From Labilibaculum sp. (GTDB lineage Bacteria; Bacteroidota; Bacteroidia; Bacteroidales; Marinifilaceae), in NCBI RefSeq assembly GCF_963664555.1, contig NZ_OY761461.1, forward strand, positions 434,001 through 498,000: a stretch of 64,000 bases of DNA, written 5' to 3'. How positions within the stretch are numbered: the first letter of the stretch is position 1; every line of letters begins with the position of its first letter. This document shows positions 34,953 to 44,195 of the stretch, in pieces. The translations under genes and the position numbers were made by a program. The notes below the pieces were generated by a model. That model ran no database searches. It was not told the origin of the DNA and saw nothing but the letters and a program-made list of their open reading frames with translations.

Positions 34953-36101
34953 TTATTGTAATCGTTCCTTTTTCTTATGTGCAAATATCCGATAATATTT
35001 CTGATTCTCTATAAGTAAGCCCTGATCAATATAGTTAGGATCACCTATGGGAACATCCATCGCAATTAGCTTAAATGAATAAAATGGATATACCCTGGCA
35101 ACAGGAGTGTGTCCGAAGATGATTACATTGGCATGGTAAAATTCCAGTGTCTTTAGTACTTCCTGTAAAGAGATCCGATCATATTTTGGGGTTCTTGATA
35201 AATATCCGCGATACCATAACGGACTATTTGAATATAAGAATAAATCTACCAATGTAGTATCTACTAATGCTGTGTAATTATTTAGATGATATCTCATTCC
35301 AACATTCACTTCATTAATACTCATTTTTTTCTCCAGAAGTTTAGGTGAAATACCACCATGTACAAATAACTGCTCTCCAATACGAACAAGTGTGTTTTTA
35401 GACCGTAACCATTTTCCCAAAACCGAATGTTTGTCGAAAAAATGAGAATAATGAAATTGTAAATGATGAGCAGCATGCTGATATTTATCAATAACATATC
35501 GGTCATCAAACAGCAGAGCCATCATTTCATGATTCCCCAACAGATAATGAACCATGCCTCCTTGTTTTTTTGCTTGTATTTCCAATTGAAAAATAAACCA
35601 GAGACATTCTGTTACCTTATCACCTCTATCAAAAACATCGCCGGTAAATACCACTTGTCCGGCACCATAGTTCCATTTGTTTTTTTTATCAATAATTTTG
35701 TTGTATCGAAGAATAGCTAATAAGGATTCAAATTCACCATGAATATCTCCCAGTACTACTATTCTATTATTTGAAGGGTTTTCCCCAGGTTCAGGCTCTA
35801 TTTTATTAGGGATAATATAAGTTAAAGTGTCATGTCCTGCAAATCCAATGAAGGATGCGGTGTCATTCTTAAACCGGAAACTTTTACTTATTTTTCTGGT
35901 TCTGTTTTTGATGCTGTCGTGTACTATATAGAAAGCTTCAACCCTTGTTGGAGAAATATATCTAACATGCGGACCTTCAACATAGCTGGCAACAATCAGG
36001 GAGTCTTTGCAAATTGTATCCTGATCGAAAGATGCATGAGATTGAAAAGAACCAAGCAATAATAGGAGGAGTAAATATATGTAGACTTGTTTTATTTGCA
36101 T
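34953..36101 (-). CDS. Secreted PPP-type metallophosphoesterase
   Basis: A 382-residue calcineurin-like phosphatase with an N-terminal signal peptide (residues 1-23, ending QSHA), so it acts in the periplasm. All metal-binding motifs of the PPP family are visible: VVLGDIHGEFES (Asp119, His121), FTGDVFDRGDKV (Asp155), LLGNHEMMALLF (Asn190, His191), FVHGGISPK and FGHTPVAR. The build matches bacterial Shewanella-like protein phosphatases. It is promoter-proximal in the operon with DUF4956 and a CotH-like lipoprotein kinase, which suggests a phosphatase-kinase pair outside the cytoplasm. The substrate is unknown. Confidence 0.88.
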   Translation of the reverse strand: MQIKQVYIYLLLLLLLGSFQSHASFDQDTICKDSLIVASYVEGPHVRYISPTRVEAFYIVHDSIKNRTRKISKSFRFKNDTASFIGFAGHDTLTYIIPNKIEPEPGENPSNNRIVVLGDIHGEFESLLAILRYNKIIDKKNKWNYGAGQVVFTGDVFDRGDKVTECLWFIFQLEIQAKKQGGMVHYLLGNHEMMALLFDDRYVIDKYQHAAHHLQFHYSHFFDKHSVLGKWLRSKNTLVRIGEQLFVHGGISPKLLEKKMSINEVNVGMRYHLNNYTALVDTTLVDLFLYSNSPLWYRGYLSRTPKYDRISLQEVLKTLEFYHANVIIFGHTPVARVYPFYSFKLIAMDVPIGDPNYIDQGLLIENQKYYRIFAHKKKERLQ

Positions 36102-36235
36102 TAATAATCTGATTGCGTTATTTAGAGTGTTTAAAGATAAGATTAATTTCCATTTTAATTAAATGCGAATTCATATTCTTTCAAATCATTATATCTTGTA
36201 AGATATCCTTATTTTTGTAAAAAAAAAGTTGAGTA

Positions 36236-36679
36236 ATGTATACTAAAGAAGAATCTAAAGAAATTAAGATCCAGTTTTGGGATGGATTTAAAAGATATTC
36301 AAAGGAAAAGGGAAGGAAGATGACATCATGGGTTTTACGTGGAACTCAGATTAAAGAGGTGCAGTTAAAGTTTGACTTGAATGAGAATGGCGCTTTTGTT
36401 ATTCTTCAGATCGACAGTAAGTTGGATTCGAAAAGACACTCTGTTTATGAACGGTTCGAGAAGTATAAACCTGTAATAACAGATACTTGCGGAACGGAGT
36501 TAAAATGGGAGAAAGACCATTTTATTGAGGGATTTAAAGAGGTAAGTATGATTTATTATCATTTGGAAGGTGCGTCGATTTATAATAAAGATGAATGGAA
36601 AAGCTATTTTGAATTTATGTTCTCGAAAATGACAATTTTAGAAGAAGCATTTTTAGATGTTAAAGATGTTGTATTGTAA
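36236..36679 (+). CDS. DUF4268 family protein
   Basis: A 147-residue soluble protein matching DUF4268, a domain whose fold resembles the C-terminal part of some restriction-associated and DNA-repair proteins but which often occurs alone. Conserved-looking segments are SKEIKIQFWDGFKRYS, WVLRGTQIKEVQLKFDLNE, YERFEKYKPVIT and SIYNKDEWKSYFEFMFSKM. No restriction or modification gene is near. It is a single-gene unit facing away from the phosphatase operon; a TATTTTTG at 36210-36217 is a possible -7 box. Function is unknown. Confidence 0.82.
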   Translation: MYTKEESKEIKIQFWDGFKRYSKEKGRKMTSWVLRGTQIKEVQLKFDLNENGAFVILQIDSKLDSKRHSVYERFEKYKPVITDTCGTELKWEKDHFIEGFKEVSMIYYHLEGASIYNKDEWKSYFEFMFSKMTILEEAFLDVKDVVL

Positions 36680-36786
36680 GTTGAGTTGGATATTTTTTTT
36701 TGAATTGTATCTGTGTGGTAAACAGTGCTTACATCCTTGTTTGGCGCAGTGTGGATAAGGATTTGTTTAAATTTTACCGCAATAAT

Positions 36787-36817
36787 TTTGTTTTCGAACA
36801 AAAGCCTCCTATCTTTG
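36787..36817 (+). promoter_or_regulatory. Promoter for the initiator tRNA genes
   Basis: TTTG (36787-36790) is followed after 19 bases by TATCTTTG (36810-36817), a full match to the Bacteroidota housekeeping consensus TTTG-N19-TAnnTTTG. The first tRNA begins 35 bases after the -7 box, consistent with a short 5' leader. Confidence 0.75.
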
Positions 36818-36852
36818 CAACCGCAAAACGAAAGATATGTCTTAAAATATAT

Positions 36853-36924
<72 letters not shown>

Positions 36925-36986
36925 CTAAGAATTAGGATTAAAGAAGCCTAAAAAGACATAATAGATCGTATCTTTTGAAAATATAT

Positions 36987-37058
<72 letters not shown>

Positions 37059-37064
37059 CTAGCA

Positions 37065-37098
37065 AAAGGGCTTTGGATTACTCCAAAGCCCTTTTTTT
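37065..37098 (+). terminator. Rho-independent terminator after the tRNA-fMet pair
   Basis: Perfect 13-base stem AAAGGGCTTTGGA/TCCAAAGCCCTTT with loop TTAC, continuing into a run of seven T. Confidence 0.93.
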
Positions 37099-37180
37099 AT
37101 TGGCAATTTTTAGCTTCTTAGAAGTAAACATTTTACGCTAATTCTCTTACCTTTGCGTAAATATTTTAGATCCGTTCGTT

Positions 37181-38053
37181 ATGAGTCGTTTAAAAGAAAA
37201 AAAACCTTTGCTTGAGAAATTAAAAAACAAATACAGGTTAACTATTTCCAATGAAGGTACTTTTGATGAGGTGTTATCGATTCGATTATCACGTTTAAAT
37301 GTTTTTACCGTAACTGGATTGTTTTCAATTGTCCTTATCGCTTTGGTGACTTTACTTATTGCATTTACTCCGTTGCGTGAATATATTCCAGGTTATCCCG
37401 ATGGTGAAATGCGAAAAAACATTGAGGATAATGCGATTTTAGCTGATTCCCTGATTGCAGAACTGGATAAAAGAGATCGCTTTTTTCAAGGAATTCGAAA
37501 TGTTATTTCAGGAAATGATTTCGATAATGTTGTGGAGAATGCTGATGATTCAATAGTTGATCCTAAATATAAAGATTTAAGCTTTAGTACCTCTTCCAAC
37601 GATTCTGTGTTTCGGAAAGAGCATGAGGAGGATGAGAAATATAATTTATCTCTTGGAAGTGCTGCCAAAGCCCGTGGTTTATCCAATACTCACTTTTTTG
37701 CGCCAATTAACGGCATGGTTTCCAATCATTACGATAGTAAGATTGAACATTTTGGCACCGACGTTGTTGGGGGACTGAATGAAAGAATTTCATCGGTATT
37801 AGATGGAACTGTTGTGTTTTCGGAGTGGACGTTGAATACTGGCTACGTTATCCAGATTCAACATTCAAACAATTTATTGTCGATTTACAAGCACAACTCC
37901 GAACTGTTAAAGAAAACAGGCGAGCATGTAAAAGCAGGCGAGGCAATTGCTTTACTGGGGAATTCGGGTGAGCTTACATCCGGGCCTCATTTGCATTTTG
38001 AATTGTGGCACAATGGACAGGCATTAAATCCCGAGGATTATATCAAATTCTAA
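37181..38053 (+). CDS. M23 family metallopeptidase (LytM-type), membrane anchored
   Basis: A 290-residue protein with a cytoplasmic N-terminus, one membrane helix (about residues 42-62), a helical linker, and a C-terminal M23 domain. Zinc ligands are present: His190 and Asp194 (EHFGTDV), and His272 of the HLH pair in SGPHLHFELW. His238 (YKHNSELL) is the other conserved His. With the ligands intact it should be able to cut peptidoglycan cross-links, unlike degenerate EnvC or NlpD regulators. A -7 box TACCTTTG at 37148-37155 is plausible. It is followed after 24 bases by dxr, and M23-dxr-rseP order is common in Bacteroidota. Confidence 0.9.
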   Translation: MSRLKEKKPLLEKLKNKYRLTISNEGTFDEVLSIRLSRLNVFTVTGLFSIVLIALVTLLIAFTPLREYIPGYPDGEMRKNIEDNAILADSLIAELDKRDRFFQGIRNVISGNDFDNVVENADDSIVDPKYKDLSFSTSSNDSVFRKEHEEDEKYNLSLGSAAKARGLSNTHFFAPINGMVSNHYDSKIEHFGTDVVGGLNERISSVLDGTVVFSEWTLNTGYVIQIQHSNNLLSIYKHNSELLKKTGEHVKAGEAIALLGNSGELTSGPHLHFELWHNGQALNPEDYIKF

Positions 38054-38077
38054 CTACAAACAAAACTCTAATTATTG

Positions 38078-39226
38078 ATGAGTAAACACATTGCCATTTT
38101 GGGATCTACCGGTTCCATTGGAACGCAGACCTTAGAGGTGGTGGAAGCCAATCCTGATGTATTTATTGTGGATGTGCTGACTGCGAATAACAATATTGAA
38201 TTGTTGATTCAGCAAGCGAAAAAATTCCATCCTGATGTTGTTGTTATTGCTTGCGAAGAAAAATATACCGAGCTTTCTGAAGCTTTAAAAGATGAACCTA
38301 TAAAGGTTTATGCTGGGATTGATGCAATAGCACAAGTCGTGCAAATGTCATCAATTGATGTTGTGGTTACAGCAATGGTTGGATATTCCGGACTTCTGCC
38401 TACTATAAAAGCAATTGAGGCAAAAAAGAATATTGCTTTGGCAAACAAGGAAACTCTTGTGGTTGCGGGTGAAATTATTCAAAAATTAGCCTTAGAGAAT
38501 GGTGTTAATATTTACCCTGTTGATTCTGAACACTCAGCAATCTTTCAGTGTTTGTCCGGAGAGTTTGATAATTCAATAGAGAAGATTTATTTGACCGCTT
38601 CAGGAGGACCTTTTCGAGGCAAGGATAAAAAATTTCTCGAAAATGTAAGCTCTAAGCAAGCCTTGCAGCATCCTAACTGGGATATGGGAGCAAAAATAAC
38701 CATCGATTCTGCCAGTATGATGAATAAGGGCTTTGAGGCGATTGAAGCCAAGTGGTTGTTCGATTTAAAACCTTCTCAAATTGATGTGATTGTGCATCCG
38801 CAATCAATTGTTCATTCCATAGTGCAATTTGAAGATGGATCGATGAAAGCACAAATGGGATTGCCGGATATGAAACTGCCTATCCAGTTTGCCCTTACCT
38901 ATCCGAAAAGATTAAAAACAGGTTTTCAACGTTTCAATTTTTTAGATTATCCAAATTTAAGTTTTGAAGCTGCGGATTCAAAGAATTTTAGAAATTTGGA
39001 TTTGGCTTTTCAGGCCATGGAAAAAGGAGGTAATTTACCATGTATAGTAAATGCGGCCAATGAAATTGTTGTTGATGCCTTTTTAAGAGATGAAGTTGGA
39101 TTTTTACGAATGAGCGATATTATCGAAAACTGTATGCATAAAACCGGGTTTATTAAAAATCCGGGCTACGAAGATTATGTGTTAACAGATAATGAGGCAA
39201 GGAAAATGGCATTATCTATGTTGTAA
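38078..39226 (+). CDS. dxr: 1-deoxy-D-xylulose 5-phosphate reductoisomerase
   Basis: A 382-residue MEP-pathway enzyme that makes MEP from DXP using NADPH. It has the NADPH loop ILGSTGSIGTQTLEV, ALANKETLVVAGEI, the metal and substrate residues PVDSEHSAIFQCL and LTASGGPFR, the flexible-loop segment HPNWDMGAKITIDSASMMNKG, and the C-terminal helical domain. Start: ATG at 38078; the TTG just before it is not needed. Its presence is striking because a near-complete mevalonate operon lies about 25 kb upstream. It sits between an M23 peptidase and rseP. Confidence 0.96.
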   Translation: MSKHIAILGSTGSIGTQTLEVVEANPDVFIVDVLTANNNIELLIQQAKKFHPDVVVIACEEKYTELSEALKDEPIKVYAGIDAIAQVVQMSSIDVVVTAMVGYSGLLPTIKAIEAKKNIALANKETLVVAGEIIQKLALENGVNIYPVDSEHSAIFQCLSGEFDNSIEKIYLTASGGPFRGKDKKFLENVSSKQALQHPNWDMGAKITIDSASMMNKGFEAIEAKWLFDLKPSQIDVIVHPQSIVHSIVQFEDGSMKAQMGLPDMKLPIQFALTYPKRLKTGFQRFNFLDYPNLSFEAADSKNFRNLDLAFQAMEKGGNLPCIVNAANEIVVDAFLRDEVGFLRMSDIIENCMHKTGFIKNPGYEDYVLTDNEARKMALSML

Positions 39227-39304
39227 AAAATGCCTATCTTAGGCATCCGCTAATTTAATGATCTTATTAATTGGCAAAGAGTTTAAATTATTAATTGAAA
39301 TTGA

Positions 39305-40660
39305 ATGGAAGTAATTGTTAAAATAGGACAGTTTTTGTTGAGTTTGTCCATCTTGGTTGTATTGCATGAGTTAGGGCATTTTACCTTTGCAAAATTGTTC
39401 AAAACCAGAGTTGAAAAGTTTTATATGTTTTTCGATCCTGGATTTTCTTTGTTTAAGTTTAAAAAGGGCGAAACAGAATACGGTATTGGATGGCTCCCAC
39501 TTGGTGGTTATGTGAAAATATCAGGAATGATTGATGAGTCAATGGATAAGGAGCAGATGAAATTACCTCCTGAACCTTATGAATTCAGATCCAAACCTGC
39601 ATGGCAAAGGTTACTGATCATGGTAGGCGGTGTTTTGGTGAACTTTATTCTGGCATTTGTTATTTATGTTGCAGTACTTTACACCTGGGGCGAGCAGTAT
39701 TTGCCGGCTGAAAATGTGAAGTACGGTGTTGTTTGTGATTCTTTGGCCGAGAGTATTGGATTGCAGGATGGTGACAAAATTGTTGCTTTGGATAATCAAA
39801 AAGTAAAAAAATTTAGTGACATCGTACCAGATATCCTTCTAAATAGTCCTAAGTCAATTCAATTCATAAGAAATAATGAGCAGCTAAGTGTTGATATTCC
39901 TTCTTCTTTTGTTCCGGCACTATTGGAGAAGAGCAGTAAAGGGTTCTCTCTAAGTCCTGTGTTTGATATCCGTTATCCTTACAGTGCTGTTTCTATTGGA
40001 AAAGTGTTGAAAGAATCACCGGCAAGTGAGGCCGGAATTATTAAAGGAGATAAAATTGTTTCTATTGATTCTGTTGGTTTCAGTTATTACGATCAATTTC
40101 AGACTTTTTTGCAATCTAAGAAAAATGAAAGTATTCTGGTTCAATTAGATCGTGAAGGAAAATCTGAACAAGTTCAGCTTACTGTTGGAGATGATGGAAA
40201 AATTGGATTCTACCCTCAAATTGAATCGGGTTTGTTCGAGTATGAAACATTGGAATACAGTTTCTTTGAGTCAATTCCTGCAGGTTTTAATAAAGGGATC
40301 GATAAGCTGGGATCCTATTTAAAGCAGTTTAAATTAATTTTTTCTTCGGAAACTAAAGCATATAAATCAATAGGTGGTTTTATTACCATTGGTAATATTT
40401 TTCCGGGTGTTTGGAACTGGGAGGCCTTTTGGAATCTGACAGCATTTCTTTCAATTATTTTAGCAATTATGAATATTCTTCCAATTCCTGCTTTAGATGG
40501 CGGACATGTAATGTTTCTGATGTATGAGATCATTACAGGAAGAAAACCAGGTGATAAATTTATGGAGTATGCTCAGATAACAGGAATGGTGCTGTTGTTT
40601 GGACTCTTACTATTTGCAAATGGTAATGATGTTGTAAAATGGATTTCTAATATGAAATAG
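39305..40660 (+). CDS. rseP: RseP-type intramembrane zinc metalloprotease (S2P)
   Basis: A 451-residue site-2 protease. The active site HELGH is at residues 21-25 inside the first membrane helix, and the second motif NILPIPALDGGH (Asp398) is in a C-terminal helix. Two PDZ-like domains lie between in the periplasm (about residues 125-200 and 205-290, for example ESPASEAGIIKGDKIVSID). It cleaves membrane-bound anti-sigma factors or signal-peptide remnants within the bilayer. It lies 78 bases after dxr and 52 bases before tatA. An RseA-like substrate is not in the window. Confidence 0.95.
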   Translation: MEVIVKIGQFLLSLSILVVLHELGHFTFAKLFKTRVEKFYMFFDPGFSLFKFKKGETEYGIGWLPLGGYVKISGMIDESMDKEQMKLPPEPYEFRSKPAWQRLLIMVGGVLVNFILAFVIYVAVLYTWGEQYLPAENVKYGVVCDSLAESIGLQDGDKIVALDNQKVKKFSDIVPDILLNSPKSIQFIRNNEQLSVDIPSSFVPALLEKSSKGFSLSPVFDIRYPYSAVSIGKVLKESPASEAGIIKGDKIVSIDSVGFSYYDQFQTFLQSKKNESILVQLDREGKSEQVQLTVGDDGKIGFYPQIESGLFEYETLEYSFFESIPAGFNKGIDKLGSYLKQFKLIFSSETKAYKSIGGFITIGNIFPGVWNWEAFWNLTAFLSIILAIMNILPIPALDGGHVMFLMYEIITGRKPGDKFMEYAQITGMVLLFGLLLFANGNDVVKWISNMK

Positions 40661-40712
40661 AAATTTCAGTAAAATTAGTAACTTAGTATTCTAAATCATT
40701 AAATAAATAGAT

Positions 40713-40913
40713 ATGAACCTTTTTGTTTTAGCCGGAATGGTTGGTCCCTGGCAAATAGTAATAATTGTATTTGTAATTGTGCTTCTTTTTGGTGGAAAAA
40801 AAATTCCGGAACTAATGAAAGGATTAGGTCAGGGAATGAAAGAGTTTAAAAAGGCTACCGACATGGATGACGATAAGGATAAAAGTAAGGATAAAGAATC
40901 CAACAATAAATAG
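40713..40913 (+). CDS. tatA: Sec-independent protein translocase TatA/E
   Basis: A 66-residue single-helix subunit of the twin-arginine translocase. It has the membrane helix (residues 12-27, [15 protein letters not shown]) ending in the characteristic FGGKKIPEL, an amphipathic helix ([16 protein letters not shown]) and a charged Asp/Lys tail. TatC is not in the window. It lies 52 bases after rseP and is followed by a terminator, so it ends the M23-dxr-rseP-tatA unit. Confidence 0.93.
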   Translation: MNLFVLAGMVGPWQIVIIVFVIVLLFGGKKIPELMKGLGQGMKEFKKATDMDDDKDKSKDKESNNK

Positions 40914-40921
40914 TAAAGGAA

Positions 40922-40950
40922 AGGCAGGAGTTACTTCCTGTCTTTTTTTT
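40922..40950 (+). terminator. Rho-independent terminator after tatA
   Basis: Arms AGGCAGGA/TTCCTGTCT form eight pairs (one G-T) around GTTACT, followed by a run of eight T. Confidence 0.8.
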
Positions 40951-41124
40951 GTTACTTCCTTTTTTTTCTGGATTGGATTAAAACAATAATGCCATGAAAA
41001 CTAAACTTTTAGTTGTTTAGATTCATTTTAAGCGAAACATTTAGAAATAAATGTTTTTTTTATGTTATTTTGTTGATGAAATATCTTCATTTCGTATTAT
41101 TTTGCGAAATTTAGGAGCATTTAA

Positions 41125-42585
41125 ATGCTGACATATATGGGGAAATATTTACTTCTTATTTTGATTTGCTTTGCATTTGCTAATCAGGCAGATGCACAGT
41201 CGCTTTTCAATATTTTAAACAAAGAAAAGCCTGAGAATATTAATGAAATCAATCAACGGTTGATTCATTTTACCTCGGAAATATTGAAAGAAGATCTTCC
41301 GGAAAATGTTGTAATGGATGCTAATTATATTCCCGTTTTTTCTGATGAAGTATATCAGGAAAGAATGAATCAACTCAATGCAAAAAGTCCGATTCAGTTG
41401 GACTTTAAGCCAATTGTCAGAAGATATATTGACGCATATGCAATTAGACATCGTGCAAAGACTGCTAAAATCATAGAGCGTTCCGAGTTGTATTTTCCTT
41501 TGTTCGAAGAGTGTTTGGATAAATATCAACTTCCATTGGAATTGAAATATTTATCAGTTATAGAATCAGCCTTGGATCCTAAAGCAAAGTCACGATCAGG
41601 AGCAATGGGCTTATGGCAGTTCATGTATAATGCCAGTAAAATGTTCGATTTAAGAATCACCTCTTATATTGATGAGAGAATGGATCCGGAGAAATCGACA
41701 GAAGCTGCTTGTAAATACCTTCAGTATTTGTATCGGATTTTTGGTGATTGGAAACTTGCTTTGGCAGCTTACAATGGTGGACCTGGTATCGTACGTGAAG
41801 CGATTCAACGTTCCGGCGGGAAGACAGATTTTTGGGAAATATCACCTTATCTTCCCGAGCAAACCAGAAATTACGTGCCTGCATTTATTGCTGTTAATTA
41901 TATCATAAATTATAGTTCCGAACACAATATTGTTCCTGCTAAAAATGTATATCCATACTTCAGAATATCACCCGTTACTGTAAATAAACCAATCTCTTTT
42001 CAACACGTAGCCAAAGTGCTTGATTTGCCCATAGAGGCAGTTCGGGAGTTGAATCCAATTTACAAGCGAGATTTAATTCCTTTGTGTGAACTTCCTGCCA
42101 AACTGATTCTCCCAATAGAAAAAGTGGGCGAATTTATTGATTTGGAGGAGGTTATTTACGGAATCAAGGATGAGCCTAAAAAATATCTTGACCTCCAAAA
42201 GGATCTTTCAGCCACTGAAGGAAAATATTGTATCATCCATAGTGTTGAGCCGGGAGAATATTTTCATAAAATCGCTATGAAGTATAACTGTACAATAAAT
42301 AATATCAAGGAATGGAATGAGATGGATAGCCCTGATATTTTTATTGGACAAAAACTGAAAATCTGGGTTTACCCTTCCGATACCTTGGCTCAAAAGCCTC
42401 AAAGGGATCCTTTGTTGAAAAAAAGTAGATTTTTGCTGTATGAAGTTCAGACTGGGGATAGTTTAAGCTCGATTGCAGATAGATTTCAACTTGAATCGAC
42501 CGCCGATTTGGTTGAATTAAATAGTATAACCCGCTCTAAGAAATTAGTGCCGGGAATGGTATTAAAAATAGTTCATTACGAATAG
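41125..42585 (+). CDS. Lytic transglycosylase (MltD-like) with two LysM domains
   Basis: A 486-residue secreted murein lytic transglycosylase. A signal peptide (ending ADA, residue 24) precedes a helical region, then the SLT domain with catalytic Glu147 in LKYLSVIESALDPKAKSRSGAMGLWQFM, followed by ALAAYNGGPG and YVPAFIAVNYI. Two LysM peptidoglycan-binding repeats are at about residues 371-417 (HSVEPGEYFHKIAMKYN) and 440-485 (YEVQTGDSLSSIADRFQ). An AGGAG seven bases before the ATG at 41125 is a rare clear Shine-Dalgarno here and favours that start over the ATG four codons later. The enzyme recycles or remodels peptidoglycan, alongside the M23 peptidase 4 kb upstream. Confidence 0.93.
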   Translation: MLTYMGKYLLLILICFAFANQADAQSLFNILNKEKPENINEINQRLIHFTSEILKEDLPENVVMDANYIPVFSDEVYQERMNQLNAKSPIQLDFKPIVRRYIDAYAIRHRAKTAKIIERSELYFPLFEECLDKYQLPLELKYLSVIESALDPKAKSRSGAMGLWQFMYNASKMFDLRITSYIDERMDPEKSTEAACKYLQYLYRIFGDWKLALAAYNGGPGIVREAIQRSGGKTDFWEISPYLPEQTRNYVPAFIAVNYIINYSSEHNIVPAKNVYPYFRISPVTVNKPISFQHVAKVLDLPIEAVRELNPIYKRDLIPLCELPAKLILPIEKVGEFIDLEEVIYGIKDEPKKYLDLQKDLSATEGKYCIIHSVEPGEYFHKIAMKYNCTINNIKEWNEMDSPDIFIGQKLKIWVYPSDTLAQKPQRDPLLKKSRFLLYEVQTGDSLSSIADRFQLESTADLVELNSITRSKKLVPGMVLKIVHYE

Positions 42586-42613
42586 AAACATTTGTCTCTG
42601 TAAATTTAAAATT

Positions 42614-43612
42614 ATGAAGAGAATAATTCAAACAACATTACTTTGTTTACTTGTAATGGTAAGTATTTCTTCCTGCAAGAAAACAACACAAGGTTTACGA
42701 CCTGTAGTAACCGGGAAATCAGGAGAAATAGTTGTGATAATAAATGATGCCTTATATGAAGGAAGTGTTGGGGATACATTAAAGTCGGTATTAAATGATA
42801 CTCAGATTGGATTGCCGCAGGATGAGACACTTTTTGATATACTGCAAATTTCTCACAATGAGTTTTCCAGTATGTTTAAAACTCACCGAAGTATTTTAGA
42901 CATTAGGGTTTCGTCGAAAGTGAAGGAGAATAAGATCTCTGTAAAAAATGAATTGTATGCGAAAACACAATCGTTTATGAAGATCGAAGCCAAGAGTAAC
43001 AAGGAGATGATCCAGCTCTTGAGTGAAAATAAAAATAAGATTATTGCCTATTTCCACATTGGAGAACGAGAAAGAAAAATAAAGGTTTTTAAAAAGAATG
43101 TTGTTCAGGATATTTTCGAAAAGCTAAAGGAGAAAAATAATTTCACCTTATCGTTCCCCGCTGGATACACCATAAACAAAGAAGAGTCGGATTTCATTTG
43201 GGTTAGCAAGGAGACTCCTTCAACAAGTCAGGGGATGTTTATCTACACTTACGATTACATTTCCGAGGATTCATTTACAAAGGAAGAAGTGATTAAAAGG
43301 AGAAATTTATTACTTCAGAAATTTGTTCCGGGACCTAAGGAGGGTAGTTATATGAGTACCGAAATGGATTTTCCAATTTCGAACCGTCAATTCGAGTTTT
43401 TCGGTAACTATGCAACGGAAACAAGAGGTTTATGGAAAGTGAACGGCGATTTTATGGGAGGTCCTTTTGTAAGTATCACTTTTCTTGATCAAAAGAACAA
43501 CAGAGTTGTTTGCCTGGATTCGTACGTTTATTACCCAAACCACGATAAGCGTGAATTGTTGAGAGAATTGGAAGCTATCATGTATTCTTACACAAGTATA
43601 GAAAAGGAATAG
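42614..43612 (+). CDS. DUF4837 family lipoprotein
   Basis: A 332-residue lipoprotein (lipobox SISSC, Cys20) matching DUF4837, a Bacteroidota family of unknown function. Landmarks are the opening RPVVTGKSGEIVVIINDALYEG, then the repeated-half layout, with FTLSFPAGYTINKEESDFIWV and MFIYTYDYISEDSFT in the second half, and a family-like C-terminal block GLWKVNGDFMGGPFVS. It lies 28 bases after the lytic transglycosylase and 3 bases before the next small gene, so all three are probably one transcript. Confidence 0.88.
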   Translation: MKRIIQTTLLCLLVMVSISSCKKTTQGLRPVVTGKSGEIVVIINDALYEGSVGDTLKSVLNDTQIGLPQDETLFDILQISHNEFSSMFKTHRSILDIRVSSKVKENKISVKNELYAKTQSFMKIEAKSNKEMIQLLSENKNKIIAYFHIGERERKIKVFKKNVVQDIFEKLKEKNNFTLSFPAGYTINKEESDFIWVSKETPSTSQGMFIYTYDYISEDSFTKEEVIKRRNLLLQKFVPGPKEGSYMSTEMDFPISNRQFEFFGNYATETRGLWKVNGDFMGGPFVSITFLDQKNNRVVCLDSYVYYPNHDKRELLRELEAIMYSYTSIEKE

Positions 43613-43615
43613 AAC

Positions 43616-43996
43616 GTGAATTTACCCGATTTAAAAAATTTGAGTATTGAACCTTATCGTAACCGCGAAGAGGTGATTCGGCAGGTTGCAGCCCAGATTG
43701 AGAAAGATTTTGATCAATTTGGATTGGAAGTAAAGTTCTCCGGAGAAATTCATAATGCATACGAAGAACTTTTTAATCAGTTAAATGAACATTTAACTCA
43801 TTTATTGGATCGGGATTATCATCGTTTAATTCTGTTACTGTATCAGATTGATGTGAGTGAAAAACAGATTGTTAAAACGGAATTGGATTTTCCTGATGTT
43901 CCAAAATCAGAATTACTTACTGAGTTAATCATTTTAAGAGAACTCAAAAAAGTACTGATAAGGAATTATTTCAAGGAAAATCCAGATAAATTATAA
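43616..43996 (+). CDS. Small acidic cytosolic protein of unknown function
   Basis: A 126-residue protein with GTG start at 43616, three bases after the DUF4837 stop. It is nearly all helical and leucine-rich (NAYEELFNQLNEHLTHLLDRDYHRLILLLYQIDVSE, LLTELIILRELKKVL). It has no signal peptide, membrane segment or metal motif. I do not recognise a family. The conserved-looking core 'DYHRLILLLYQIDVSE' suggests a compact helical bundle, and tight coupling to a lipoprotein gene suggests cotranslation rather than a direct partnership. A terminator follows directly. Confidence 0.75.
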   Translation: MNLPDLKNLSIEPYRNREEVIRQVAAQIEKDFDQFGLEVKFSGEIHNAYEELFNQLNEHLTHLLDRDYHRLILLLYQIDVSEKQIVKTELDFPDVPKSELLTELIILRELKKVLIRNYFKENPDKL

Positions 43997-43999
43997 TAG

Positions 44000-44025
44000 A
44001 ACCGCAGCATTAAGCTGCGGTTTTC
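44000..44025 (+). terminator. Rho-independent terminator after the 43616 gene
   Basis: Nine-base stem AACCGCAGC/GCTGCGGTT with loop ATTAA, followed by TTCTTTTTT. Confidence 0.88.
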
Positions 44026-44195
44026 TTTTTTCATGATCAAGGAGTAATGTTTTCCGCTTAGTTTTTTACTATTTTTACTTGGCTGTAAAAATCCACAGGA
44101 AATATCTGGTTATTAGAATTTGAAAATAACAAGTTCGAAGGATTGCTAAATTACTGTTTTGATTGATATGGTTTTTCACACTAACATGAGTTTCG

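Noticed and set aside
36236..36679. DUF4268 gene as part of a restriction-modification system
   Set aside because: No methyltransferase, nuclease or helicase gene is nearby; it stands alone between a phosphatase operon and tRNAs.
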